From Bryum argenteum (Eukaryota; Streptophyta; Bryopsida; Bryales; Bryaceae), in assembly GCA_037043015.1 (NCBI GenBank), contig CM073327.1:16970727-17034726 (forward strand): a DNA stretch of 64,000 bases, read 5' to 3'. Shown in pieces: positions 1 to 10,591 of this stretch (position 1 is the stretch's first letter; the number at the start of each line of letters is the position of its first letter). A program made the translations under genes and the position numbers. The notes under the pieces are model-generated. The model had not been told where the DNA came from, made no database searches, and saw only the letters and a program-made list of their open reading frames with translations.

Positions 1-42
1 AAATCATGAACATCACATTCAGCTCAAATACACTACCCTTAC

Positions 43-2356
43 CTTCCATGCAAGAAGGACCTCCTTTTCGGTATCGAATGACATAACATCAGCACCAACA
101 ATGGGTGAGCAAGACTTCAGCGTCATAACATTCTTCACCATAGGTTTCTGTTCACCTTGCACTGTCACCAAGTTCGCGATCTGGCCCAACAATTCCAGCA
201 AATAGATCAAGCAGTCAATAACAATACAACATCTTTCAAGTATTAACTAATAAGAAAATTGAACTATAGACCATTAGCATACAAAAAGGAAAGAGAAGAA
301 CTCCTCAAAAACAAGACAAGGAGTAGATTGGTCGCGAAAAAAACAACGTACTCTAATCATTTTAGAGCAACAACTAGCTTTCTCCTGGCCAACACTTTCC
401 AAGTACACCTCCTAAGCTACATTCAACTTTGATGCTAACCTGGATGACAGGATCATGCTCTGGCTCTGGAAAATGACCTTTTCTTCCCGCACACTCGATG
501 TCAAAGCTTAGTATTCGGAATGGGGCCATCTTTGAGTACTGACCTACAGGTAGATGGCTGACAATGTTGTTGTAGCTGTGCGCGAAGTCAAGGAATGCAT
601 ACGTTCTAACTCATTAGCACAAAGCACCAATCTTTACCCCTCATCACTCTGATGACTTCACAGAGCTCCTTAATAAACACTCCTAATTTCACTTTACCAA
701 TGCGGATCAAACAAGCTATGAACGTGGCAACCCTGTAAATGCAGCTAGTATAAAGTATAGCTAACGAAGAGGCCCCAGATACAAAAAAAAAAATGCAGCA
801 AAACAAAAAGGCCTGATAAGCATGAACAGTTTCTCCCATCAGGAAAATCCTCTACCCAGAGTAGGATACTGTATGTCCAGTTCCAGCTGACAATAGGACA
901 ATTGCCTTGGACTCTTGTAGTAAGTTCCAGCAGGAAGCTCAACCCAATTTCCCCCAACAATGTCACAGTCGATCATAAATCGGAGCGCAAATAGCACGTT
1001 ACTCTCATATGTCAGGAAGCATCGCTGACCAATGCCATCTATGTTGATACCTTTCTCCAGGATTCCTAGCGCAATGAACAACATAGTTCAAAGAAGGCTC
1101 GCAATGAAGTAGATATACAAGCATCAAAAGCAGATGAATGCTCAAATGTGATCCAGGCACTTAGCAGCTGCGGTGCATTATCTACGCATTTAACAGCAAG
1201 ATGGAAGAGTTCAGGTATTCTCACCTCTACAACCAGCCACCATAGTCGGCAAAGCAACTACAATCTTCAAGAAGGATCTCGATTTCTGCACTTGGTAGTA
1301 CATCACACTACGCTTCTGTACAACCTCGATCTTGGTAATGAAGTTCTGAGATTTGCTATTTCTGTTCGCCTCTCGCATGCGCGTCTGTCAACCATGAATT
1401 ATACGACATTTCCATCCTTAGTAAGTGATCGGATACCTTAGCTTCTAAAACCACTGAACTGGTTGATCTCAAACATGCACACAATCCAATCGACATTACA
1501 TTGCAAGAACTATTTAATTCGCAGACATTTTAACATAACAGCAGTCCCAACTCAACCAATATGCATCGAAGTTCCCCACCTCCAAGGTGGTACGAAATTT
1601 AGGAATATCGTCCGGCTCGATACCATCGAGGCAACTAATGTAGAAGTAAGGCTCAAAACCATGCACATTGCAACAAACGCTGTTCCCTGCAGCACTCAGT
1701 AACAATGCGGTATTACAAACAATTCGCAGAATTCAATCTGTACTATCTAAAAACGTCAAAATTCGCAATGATTGTACTATCCCTCCTTGTCATCCTTCTC
1801 GGTTTTCAATTGACCATCATAAAAACACGATCATATGACAGGAAGTCAGAAATGTTCACAAGAAGAAGAGGAAGTTTACCTGCTTGCGTTACTCCGAACA
1901 TGCGAAGCACCGCCGCGGGTCCACTTTTGAAAGGGCAGAACTCTTTGTGGCTCTCTCCGATGATGTAGTCGATCTCAAGCTGCTGGAACACTGACCAACA
2001 TAATAACACTCTCAAGTGGTAAGATAGGCTGACCAAATTTCCGCACGTAAATTTCCTTGAAAAACTCTAATCACATTCTCGCGGCAATGCGTACCTATGC
2101 TGCTCTTTTTAGCGTCAAAGCTCGCAACAGCAGGGCGTCTCCATTTGGTAAAGAGAGCAGCAACAGCAGCTCGCGATTCTTCCAACTCGCCATCACGCAA
2201 CAAAGTCTCTTCATAAAACACATCCTCGTCCTCTTCCTCCATGCCATCCGATGGAGGCGCTACTGGCGGTGGTGGCAATCCCTCTCGCCCGTTCGCTTGC
2301 AGCCGCTTGGATGGCGGCAAATTGGCGTGAACACCATTCCGTTTCTTTGCATCCAT
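43..2356 (-). CDS. POLD1: DNA polymerase delta catalytic subunit, N-terminal part (partial, exits left edge)
   Basis: Seven exons with GT-AG borders and matching phases: 2095-2356, 1880-1990, 1580-1686, 1225-1384, 870-1065, 440-575, 43-180. They give 370 codons. The start is the ATG at 2356; an in-frame ATG at 2389 is less POLD1-like. Order of matches to plant and animal POLD1: an acidic N terminus; [16 protein letters not shown]; the region around [38 protein letters not shown]; the exonuclease I motif in [20 protein letters not shown]; and [10 protein letters not shown] up to VLLAWK. The rest of the exonuclease, the polymerase domain and the C-terminal cysteine modules lie beyond base 1. 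The family replicates the lagging strand and performs repair synthesis in the nucleus, with 3'-5' proofreading. The gene is divergent from SEC20 across about 1.3 kb. No frame break is seen, so it looks functional. Confidence 0.95.
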
Positions 2357-3659
2357 TTTAAAAGCGAATAGCGAAAGAAATCCTATCACAAGACCATCTG
2401 TTCGCTTGCGCCCTTTTCCGCACCGCGATCATCCGCTCCTGAACGCAAAAACTCTCTGTCTCCTCATTCAAATTCGGGACCAAAAACCTTGCTACCGATC
2501 TCAATAAATTCCCAAAAAAAGAGGCTGTTACTGCGAAAATCCAGTGTGAGGCTTGATTGTGTGAGTTTTATAATCAAATGTTGCAGAAACGATCGGTAAT
2601 CGACACGAAAATGCTACAGAGGCGACTGCCTTCATTCTCCCGCCATGAGCACCTTTGATTTAGGTTCTGAGTGGGCAAGACGACGCGATGTGGATGAATA
2701 AGGATGAATGTCGTATCCCGTGGATGGCGGTGTTCGTTTCCTAGATGAAAGGAGCTCCCAGTAAACTCCCCTGCTGCCTGCGCGAACAGGCCCCCGCGAA
2801 TGCGGCTGTCGGCGGCAGCGGGAGTTTTCTGGCGGCAGGTGGCGGCGCGCGGCGGGTGCCCTGCTGGCCCTCTGGCCCAGCCCAGCGGCTGGCCAGGCCT
2901 CGCCATATGTCGATTCCCCGGCCCGGCCTGGCGAGCCGGGCTTTGCATGCTCTAACCCACCTCGCCCTCTTTCCACTTTTGCCGACGATTCTACTCATTC
3001 TTCGAGCGGCATACCGAGCTGGGCGCAACTCTGGAATCGATTGGTCACTCTCCTGAGTTGCAGGACTCCTGCTCGCATCTTTTAAACTTTCGAGAGGTTA
3101 GTGTCGCACTGTCGCTGGCGCATGTCTTTTCTTTTCACAATTTTTGGCTCCCACCCCTGAAATCTGCAATCATACTCCTGAAAATCGTGTTTAGGTTAAA
3201 TCTTGTGAGTTGACACTGATCATATGTAGCTGCATCGAATGCATTTGGGGTGCCTTAAGCTCACTTAGTTTTATACCTCATCCATTCCTATGTCTTGGTC
3301 GATTGGAGTTGAATCTCACAAGACTTGTTGCAAATTCTATAATTAGGTTTACAGAATTCTTGCGCGTTTTGTTGTTTTGGCGATCCAGTAATGCTGATTT
3401 AGTAGGTCACGGATTACAATTAGCAGTGAGTGGTAACGTTTCGCGTGTACGAGGTCATTGTCTTGGCTTCGTAGGACGTTCATATTTAGTGAAGTTAATC
3501 TTGCTCGGTTCTTTTAATCGAGGGATGGATTTAATGGTTTGGTGCTCTCAAAAACAGGCACGATTGTTACATATGAGTGCTGTTGAATTGCTTGTAATTC
3601 AAGGATTCGCGGGCACTGGCGGAGTAATCGATAATTGTTGTTAGGATTTGCTTGTGAGG
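2357..3659. promoter_or_regulatory. Divergent intergenic region between POLD1 and SEC20
   Basis: The two housekeeping genes are transcribed away from each other, so both promoters and 5' leaders must lie here. A strongly GC-rich block occupies about 2750-2960, unlike the AT-rich surroundings. Short open frames here on both strands overlap one another and match nothing I know. The 3070-3650 part is AT-rich and could hold a SEC20 leader intron. I see no clear TATA box that I would defend. Confidence 0.5.
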
Positions 3660-5980
3660 ATGGAGGATGATGACACGGGTTTCGATTTCGGGGAGGAGGA
3701 CGACGGTGCGGTAGTAGCAGCGAAGGGGAAGGAGCTGGAGAGAGCATGGGCGACAACGACGCAGGAGGTGCAGAAGCAGATGCAGCTGCTGGCGAATTAT
3801 GGAACGATGGCGGATGCGGCGATGGTGCCGCGGAGTAATGCGTTGCTGCAGGATCACATGGCCAAGCTCCGAACCCTAATCGTGCGTTACGAAATGGTCG
3901 CTCAGCAGTATCCTTCGTAAGTGCGCCGCCTTCTACTTCCATTCGCCAATCTCGTTAGCTTCGACTGGCAAAAGAGAGGATACATCCTCAACTTGATCAA
4001 TACTATCAACTGAATGTGGACTCGATATGATAATTGTGAAACCGCTCTTTACGTCAGAATTTAAAATCAGAACAAGAATGTGGCTATCATTCGCAAAGTA
4101 AAATAATAGAGAGAATTTAACTTCTAAGCGGAAATTGGATGCAGATACGGTTGTTTGAATGTCCTTAAGATTCTCATAAAACTTGTGTCCTTGACTAGAA
4201 AGGACTGCCTTAAATGATGCTATTTAAACAGATACAAAGTCTCCGTTGCGGTTATGGGATTTTAATGCTTGGGAGGAAGTCCGGTTATGGTAGTAGTACA
4301 AGTCCTATTGAATTTGCTACTGAAAAGTCTTTATTGTTTGGTTGCAGTGAGGAGGGAGTTCAGGCGGCTATGAGGACCGTTCAGGAATGGAAGGATCAAC
4401 TTCAGGCGTGGGTTCTTTTCGTCCCTTCACCATTTGTTGTATCAATCCAGTATACATTAGGGTTCAAAGTCCTTAATCTGTTGCACTTTGATCACCTCAC
4501 GAGTTGCACTATGATCAAGTTTTGATTTGGTTTCTGGCTGTGTATATGCAGATTGCGAATGAGTTCAAGGAACGCTAATCTTCAAGCTAAGAAAAACATT
4601 GACCAAGCTGTTGTGAGTGAGGTAATTTCTTTAACTGATGCTACAGATTTGTTGAAGGTTTTCCAGTGGGAATTTTGGAAGAACATTGGATTGTTACTGA
4701 GCCTGGTTATGCCATTGTAATTCAGAGGGAGCAGCTTCTCTCGGGTGGTAAACAGGATGCTGATCTTCGACGTCGACAGTTGCAGTAAGGCTCAATTATA
4801 CCGTGTTTTGTGTCTTTAAACTTCACTGCAAGTTTTGTTATTATTGATAAATCCCATTATATAGTCAGTTCCGATGTGGCCTGGTTTTGTGCCTCTCAGC
4901 TTCGTTTTTGTTCTATTGATGAACCTTTTTTTGCCAAGTAATTTTTTATATGTATACTTTTTAAATGTTGCATTGAAGGACGCAAGCTGGAATGGCTTCT
5001 GCTGCCGAGAGTATCACGGATGGATTGCGCCGCACTCGGCAAATGATGATTCAGGTCAGTATGCCATTTTTCATTAGCTGGTTTTCGAAGAGCTTACAGG
5101 TACCCATTCCGTCAATCTGAATGGAATTGGCAATGTCAGAGTTTGAGTATTTTCCTTTCCGCTGAACCGTGGCCTTAAACTATTTGCAGGAAGTGGAGCG
5201 AAATGCAGCTACTTTGAGTGTATTAGGTATGAATACTCCCCAGTATCACGATCACCCTTGATTGATAAGCTCCGATCAGTATTCTGTTTGTTTGACGCTA
5301 CACTGAGTACTTTCTTCATTGGCCATGATCAGATCAATCGAATGCAACGCTCAGGAACGCGGATGCCGAGTACAAAGGTCAACGATCCATTTTGAGTGTA
5401 ACTCGTTCCAAGATAACCTCACTAACGAAGCAGGACTTGATGGATAGGTATATTACGATACCTTTCTGGCTTTCTCTTGTCCATGGAATTTGAAGCATGT
5501 GCCCCGATGATGATGCATTTGAGTTTAGGTTGTTGGTGATCGTCTTTCTCTCCGTGCGCTCCCACGATATCTTTCTGGTTTATGCCGTTACTGATGGTGT
5601 GGCTTGATGATGATGAACTCGGATTCAGGGTGTTGGTGATCTTCTTCGTCTTCATTTTTCTGTCCGTGTGCTTCTACATTTCTTTGAGACGGTTGCCCAT
5701 TGTGAAGCATTACTTCCGAGGGTCACCTGTATTGCCTGTGCATCAGCCACCACCACCGCCGAAGATGCCACCACCGCCAAAGATGCCACCTCCACCTTCT
5801 TTCTCACAAGCTGGTGGTGACCTTCATGAACCTGGTTCACAATTCGGTGTTCATGAACCGGATCTTCCACATTTTAGTGAGCAGCAGTCTGTTCCACGAT
5901 TTAGTGAGCAGGCTCCGGAGTCTTTGTTCTATACTGATGGCCGAGCTCATGACCCTCGGTACGTACATGAAGAACTGTGA
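3660..5980 (+). CDS. SEC20: SEC20-type SNARE (BNIP1/Sec20 family) with extended lumenal tail
   Basis: Eight exons with consistent phases: 3660-3916, 4348-4407, 4552-4621, 4726-4784, 4979-5054, 5190-5226, 5333-5447, 5629-5980. They give 341 residues. The start is the first ATG of the frame (MEDDDTGFDF). Family signatures are GMASAAESITDGLRRTRQMM, then EVERNAATLS and DAEYKGQRSILS leading to KQDLMDR, as in the Sec20 SNARE core. One membrane anchor follows at about residues 226-246 (VLVIFFVFIFLSVCFYISL). Sec20 acts as a Qb-type SNARE in Golgi-to-ER retrograde transport. About 95 residues follow the anchor, with three PPPP/KM proline blocks and repeated HEP and RFSEQ motifs, and the protein ends in HEEL. 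Yeast Sec20p ends in HDEL, so this may be an ER-retrieval signal. The gene is convergent with the minus-strand gene at 7116-9358. Confidence 0.9.
5487..5660 (+). repeat. Decayed tandem duplicate of the SEC20 membrane-anchor exon start
   Basis: The stretch at about 5495-5570, inside the last SEC20 intron, resembles the sequence at about 5595-5670 that opens exon 8. Both run GATGATGATG, then a (G/T)TTAGG or TTCAGGG acceptor-like site, then TTGGTGATC and a TTTCT(C/G)TCCGTG motif. The upstream copy lacks part of the hydrophobic stretch and soon loses the frame, so it looks like a dead or alternative exon. Confidence 0.5.
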
Positions 5981-7115
5981 GACACATTGGGGCGCTTCTT
6001 CTCCGAGGACGCGTCTACTGCTAAATAACGTTTTGGGTAAATATCTTCGTACTAGGGTATGTGGAAGTTATTCAAGGAGCCATGACTCTGGGGTTTGGCG
6101 AAAATTAGTTTGAGGGCTACTGCATTGCTTTGTTCAAAGCGAGAAAACTAACATCTCAAAGTTTGGTTTGTAAAGAATCTCACCGTAATTTTAGATTTTT
6201 GGGGTATCATTCTTCTGATCAGAATTTTGATGTGTGTTGTGAATATTGGAGAATATTGGAGAATCCCTGTACAATGTTGTTGAGAATAGAAAAAAGTAAT
6301 CAGTGATTTGGTCTTGATAACTTTTGATGATGTCCGTGCATTCTAGGATTAATATTTGGATTTGTGCGTTACATGGGGACGCTTTACATGGGAGTCATCA
6401 ATTTCATTTATGAACTTTGGACAACTTAAAATTGATGGTGTAAAGAACCCAACCGATTCCATTTTAGACAACAAGTCGACTTTTTTCCAAAATTGATGTT
6501 AGAGATCAACTGTTGCAATCTTGTGCAAATTTTCTCATCTTCCAATTTGTGAACATATTTTTCACCTCTTTGATCTAAGCTCACTTGCCTCGTTGCCTCC
6601 ATTCTCCGTGGCATCACTTGCCATTCAGAACGAACTCACCTGGATGAAGGGAGCCTCACAAAAACTTGCTCCCGTACCTTCTTGAAACATCCTGCATGTT
6701 GCCATAAACCGAATCACCTGTCAGATCAAAAATTGGGATCACCAGCCTCCTGCACTTCCTTGAGCTGCGCAAGCTTTTCATCTTTTTCAGCGGCCTCTGC
6801 AAACAATCATCATGCAACTCACCCAGTAAGTTGTATGTTCCCTATTCATCATCCAAAAGTTGATTGTTGGTGCTCTGGTACCAGTAGCCTTTCAGTTCCG
6901 ACTCAATTACACAGAAAGGTGTGGAGCCACTAATAGCAAGAATTTCTCTCAGCAACATACGGTAATTGCAGCGAACTGCACTATTTCGCGACGTCGTAGA
7001 GTCCAGGATTGACACTCATGACCCCACAATTGAATGAAAAAACCATCGAAAGATCTCGAAGGCATATATTCCTCACTTTCAAACTCAACATACAATAACA
7101 AGCACCTGAACATGT
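5981..7115. other. Convergent 3' regions of SEC20 and the gene at 7116-9358
   Basis: No coding signal stands out. The left half should contain the SEC20 3'UTR, with AT-rich runs and a short direct repeat ATATTGGAGA near 6243-6262. The right half should contain the 3'UTR of the minus-strand gene. Open frames at 6426-6617, 6682-6933 and 6949-7185 have no recognisable features. Confidence 0.5.
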
Positions 7116-9358
7116 TCAAACAAGTGGTTGATCTGGTTCTTCTAGTTGGATGTGGCACGACGTAACCTGGGCAGTGGCTAAACAATCTGATTTGAAAATC
7201 TGAAAATTCCAGTATGAATGGAGCAGGAAGGATGGGTTTCGAAAGAAAAGAGCACCTTCTGTGACGACTGATAACGGTGCAACGGGTTCCGGTTCCGGTG
7301 GAGGAGAGAACCAGGCCATGATGCCCCCAGGCGCGGCCGGGGTCGTCTTAGGTCGGTGCCTCATGGCCCACTTTCTAATCTCCTTCAGCTTCTCATCCAC
7401 TGTATGAATCTCTGCAGGCCTGTACACTCCAAATCCATAGATCAAACTCCTAACTTCCTGAGAGGCATATGCTGCAACTCATAAACAATGGCTTATGGTT
7501 TATGTACTTGTGATTCCATGGCGCTTCGCCGCGACTCAGATACGTTTTCTTCTTCGGTGTGTACACGGACGGCCCCTTTTGGATCTTGCTTATCCTGTGC
7601 CTATGATCCTGGATGCTTTTCTCGATTACTCGCATCTTATCTGACATTGATACACTCAATCTGTGAGCTCAAACCCACTATAAATCGAATATGCTACTAC
7701 AGCAAGCCTTGTGGTCATTATACTCTTAAACCTTTTGGTGGAAGGGATTACTTACCTGAAGTCTTTCTATAAAAAGCTTACCTGCTGGATCCCTCGCTCA
7801 CATTCAACATCTCTGTCGCTATTTCTACCCCAACGTTGACAACACTTGCTTACATCCACACGTTATTAGGCTTCTAAACAGGACACTGAACAATAACTAG
7901 ATACAAGCTACAGTCGGTACTATTATTTTAGTGGAATTCTATCTGTTGCTAACTAACGATATAAATGAGAATTGACTCTAAAATAGGTACTACTGAACTT
8001 ACAGTTTCTTAAAGAAGTTAAAAGGAGCTTCTAGTTAGGATTTCTTACATAATTCTTTTCCACTCTTCTTACGACCAGGCGGTACTGTCAGTCAATATAC
8101 AACCACTTGTTTACTGATACTATCCGGATACTAAAACCATAATTTCGATGAGTATCGTTATTCATAGTAGCTACATCTAAGCATAGGAGAGGAGCAGAGT
8201 CAAAAAAGGAGAACGTCTACTTAATTGTTTCAGAGTCCTTACAATTGCAGTTGATCGTCCAACCTTTCAAACGCTCACACGGTACCTTACCACATTTGTT
8301 CCTTTTCCCCTTACCTCCCCCTTTCCCCCCGGGTTCACCACACTTACCTTCCTCTTTACCTTCCTCTGAAAGTGTACTAAGTATATGCAGGGGTGAGAAT
8401 GAAAGTACACAACGCTGATCACATCGTACCATGGCCAAGTGACAGTTCTGTAGTGAGTATTATTGCATGGTCATGCTGGTCAAATATTTCAGAGGCCTAC
8501 AACCATTGAGCGACGAGATATGAACATAATCTGATGCAGTTTTTCTGAAATGAGCACTCACCGTCTCGTGGCTGTATCTTGAGTGTGGAGAAGGGCGCAA
8601 GGTCATTCTTCATGACTTTCGGAACAGACCAAGGCCTGCAATCAGTCAGTTTTTTGACGCCCTTCTCGTACTTGCCAATCCAATTGGCAGCGCCACCCAG
8701 CACTAAACAATGTCAGAACAATCAGCCATCATCCAACCCCAGGTTAACCCCCTTCGTATACCCTCCTGACCCGTAACTATACTAGACAAAGTTACTACTA
8801 GCAGACGTCCACATAGAAGGTTTACCTACTTAGAAAATAGTGAGCCTAATTCTCATCTACATCTACTGTGAAGGAGAGGGGTAAATACTAGCTTTTGAGA
8901 AGGGAGTTTTACCTGCAATCACGGTCATGAACACTCTTAACAATGTTTCCTGCAACTGACATATTTCTACACTAAAAATGGAGCTCAAGATCGTGAGGGT
9001 GAAATCCCACAGTAAGGGTGCGAGTTCTAACATTTCGTGCTCATATTCAAAAGACTTACTATCAGGAAGGATGCTAAGTGTAGGGTGTTTGTAACGATTG
9101 AAGAGGAGTATGCAAGGCGGATGGAGGATACTAAGGTTTCCGATTCTATTCGGCCTAACCTTGTTCTAAGTCCGACCTCTCTCTATTCATAATCTGTTGA
9201 GGACTCTGATGAGGAGGAGACGCGTCTATACTAGCTTTCATAGTGCGACAACGAGCTCTATGTCTAGCTAACTCATTCAAACGTAAATACTTCCCCCACG
9301 GTGTCTCCTTCGCGTGCATTTTCATCCGATTCTCCGCCATGATCAGCCTCCTCGCCAT
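7116..9358 (-). CDS. Unidentified six-exon protein, about 271 aa
   Basis: The exon chain has matching phases: 9160-9358, 8562-8702, 7782-7848, 7508-7660, 7256-7449, 7116-7177. Retaining the last intron (78 bp) keeps the frame open, so the stop is the same either way. The start is the ATG in MARRLIMAENRMKMHAKE, preceded by AAA. Visible pieces are a basic N terminus, a middle segment with ANWIGKYEKGVKKLTD, a probable helix MRVIEKSIQDHRHRISKIQK, and a C-terminal IYGFGVYRPAEIH followed by a proline-rich tail. No transit peptide or membrane segment is obvious, and I do not recognise the family. The steady frame across five introns and the clean acceptors argue for a real gene. The third exon (7782-7848) is the least certain. 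Confidence 0.55.
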
Positions 9359-10591
9359 TTTACCCGCTCCTCAACACAAACACAAAAAAGTCCAAATAAC
9401 TGTAAAAACATGTAAATACATCCTGCCAGTGAGAACGCTACTTCTCGCGAAAATTACATGCACGAGTGGAGAAAATCTTGAGACATCAAGGGGAAGAGTG
9501 CAATTGAATGAGAGTGTCGTCCCTCGAGCGTGCCTACATTCTTCAAGAACATTATGACGACTTCAAATTTCAGTAAAATTGCAACAATTGAAGCGAAACT
9601 AGAGCTCTAATTTGCGAAGAAAATGGTTCATAGTTGAACGCTACACTTCTCGACAATGTTACTTAATTGCTTACTCACAAGTCTGCGACAGTATCATGAC
9701 ATTGTCTATGAGAATGGAAACCCTAGTTTTTGGAAATTCAGCATGACCAAGTGAACAAGACAGCAAAGTCAATCGGGCAAGCATCAAAATACGACGAAGG
9801 CATTTCCAGAAGTCAAGAGTTCACTTGCCGATCTTCAAAATCTACTGCCTCTAATCGTATCAACATAGAAAAAGATGTCATATGCAACACTAACTAAAAT
9901 GATTGTCAGATTACTGCGTACCTCTTAATTACGATCAAAAGTTTCTGGAGTGTCAGATCATCGACTAATCTGTGTCGATTGCTTCGAGTTCAAGTACAGA
10001 AAGAGGCGTTCCAAGTGCGCCAAATGGTTAATTCATGCTCCGCCACTTCCAGCAATGAATCGATTGCGGCATCGATTGAATCGCAGTACACAGGCTGCGT
10101 GAAGTTGCGACGAAAATCGTTGCTGCGCTTCGGAATTGAATTGGCAGAATGCGCTGCGTGATCGAATTGCAGCGATGCTCTTGATCGTGCAGCGGACGAC
10201 ACGGTCGTGGGGGCCGTTTCGGTCGGCCGTAAGGGAATGAGGTCGTGGTCATAGGTGAAGAGGTTTAGTTGAACAGACGGGACCTCTCGGCACTTATGGA
10301 ACAGTCTTAATGTCCTTGAATCTGACTTCTACATTTAGATTTTAAACTTTCATGTTTGACAACACAAGTGTCATCCGAATGATAACTCGGTAATAAGCAT
10401 CTATTCTAAACTTGTTATCTTTACCATATTCATCCAAGGAGTCATGGGCATGTTCTGGTGAGGGAACTCATAAGCTTGAGCTTAGTGGAGTGGTAATAAC
10501 TTGAAACAGAAGAGTTCACAAGCCTCAAACGCATGGGTGCTGGAAAGCTCAAAAGCAGCGATGATCTAGAGCTTCAACTGGTGGCCAAACA
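9359..10591. other. Intergenic region upstream of the 7116-9358 gene, downstream of the CBM20 gene
   Basis: It should contain the promoter and leader of the gene starting at 9358 and the 3'UTR of the CBM20 gene ending at 10592. A moderately GC-rich patch at about 9980-10260 is open in several minus frames, but those peptides look random. No RNA gene is recognised. Confidence 0.4.

Noticed and set aside
2574..3056. Overlapping Ala/Arg/Pro-rich frames on both strands
   Set aside because: They come from the GC-rich promoter block and show no family features.
8217..8438. Gly/Lys-rich minus frame as an extra exon of the 7116-9358 gene
   Set aside because: It does not join in phase with the flanking exons and is low complexity.
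9990..10252. Two minus frames that could be a first exon with a targeting peptide
   Set aside because: No donor site joins either frame in phase to the gene at 9358, which has its own good ATG.
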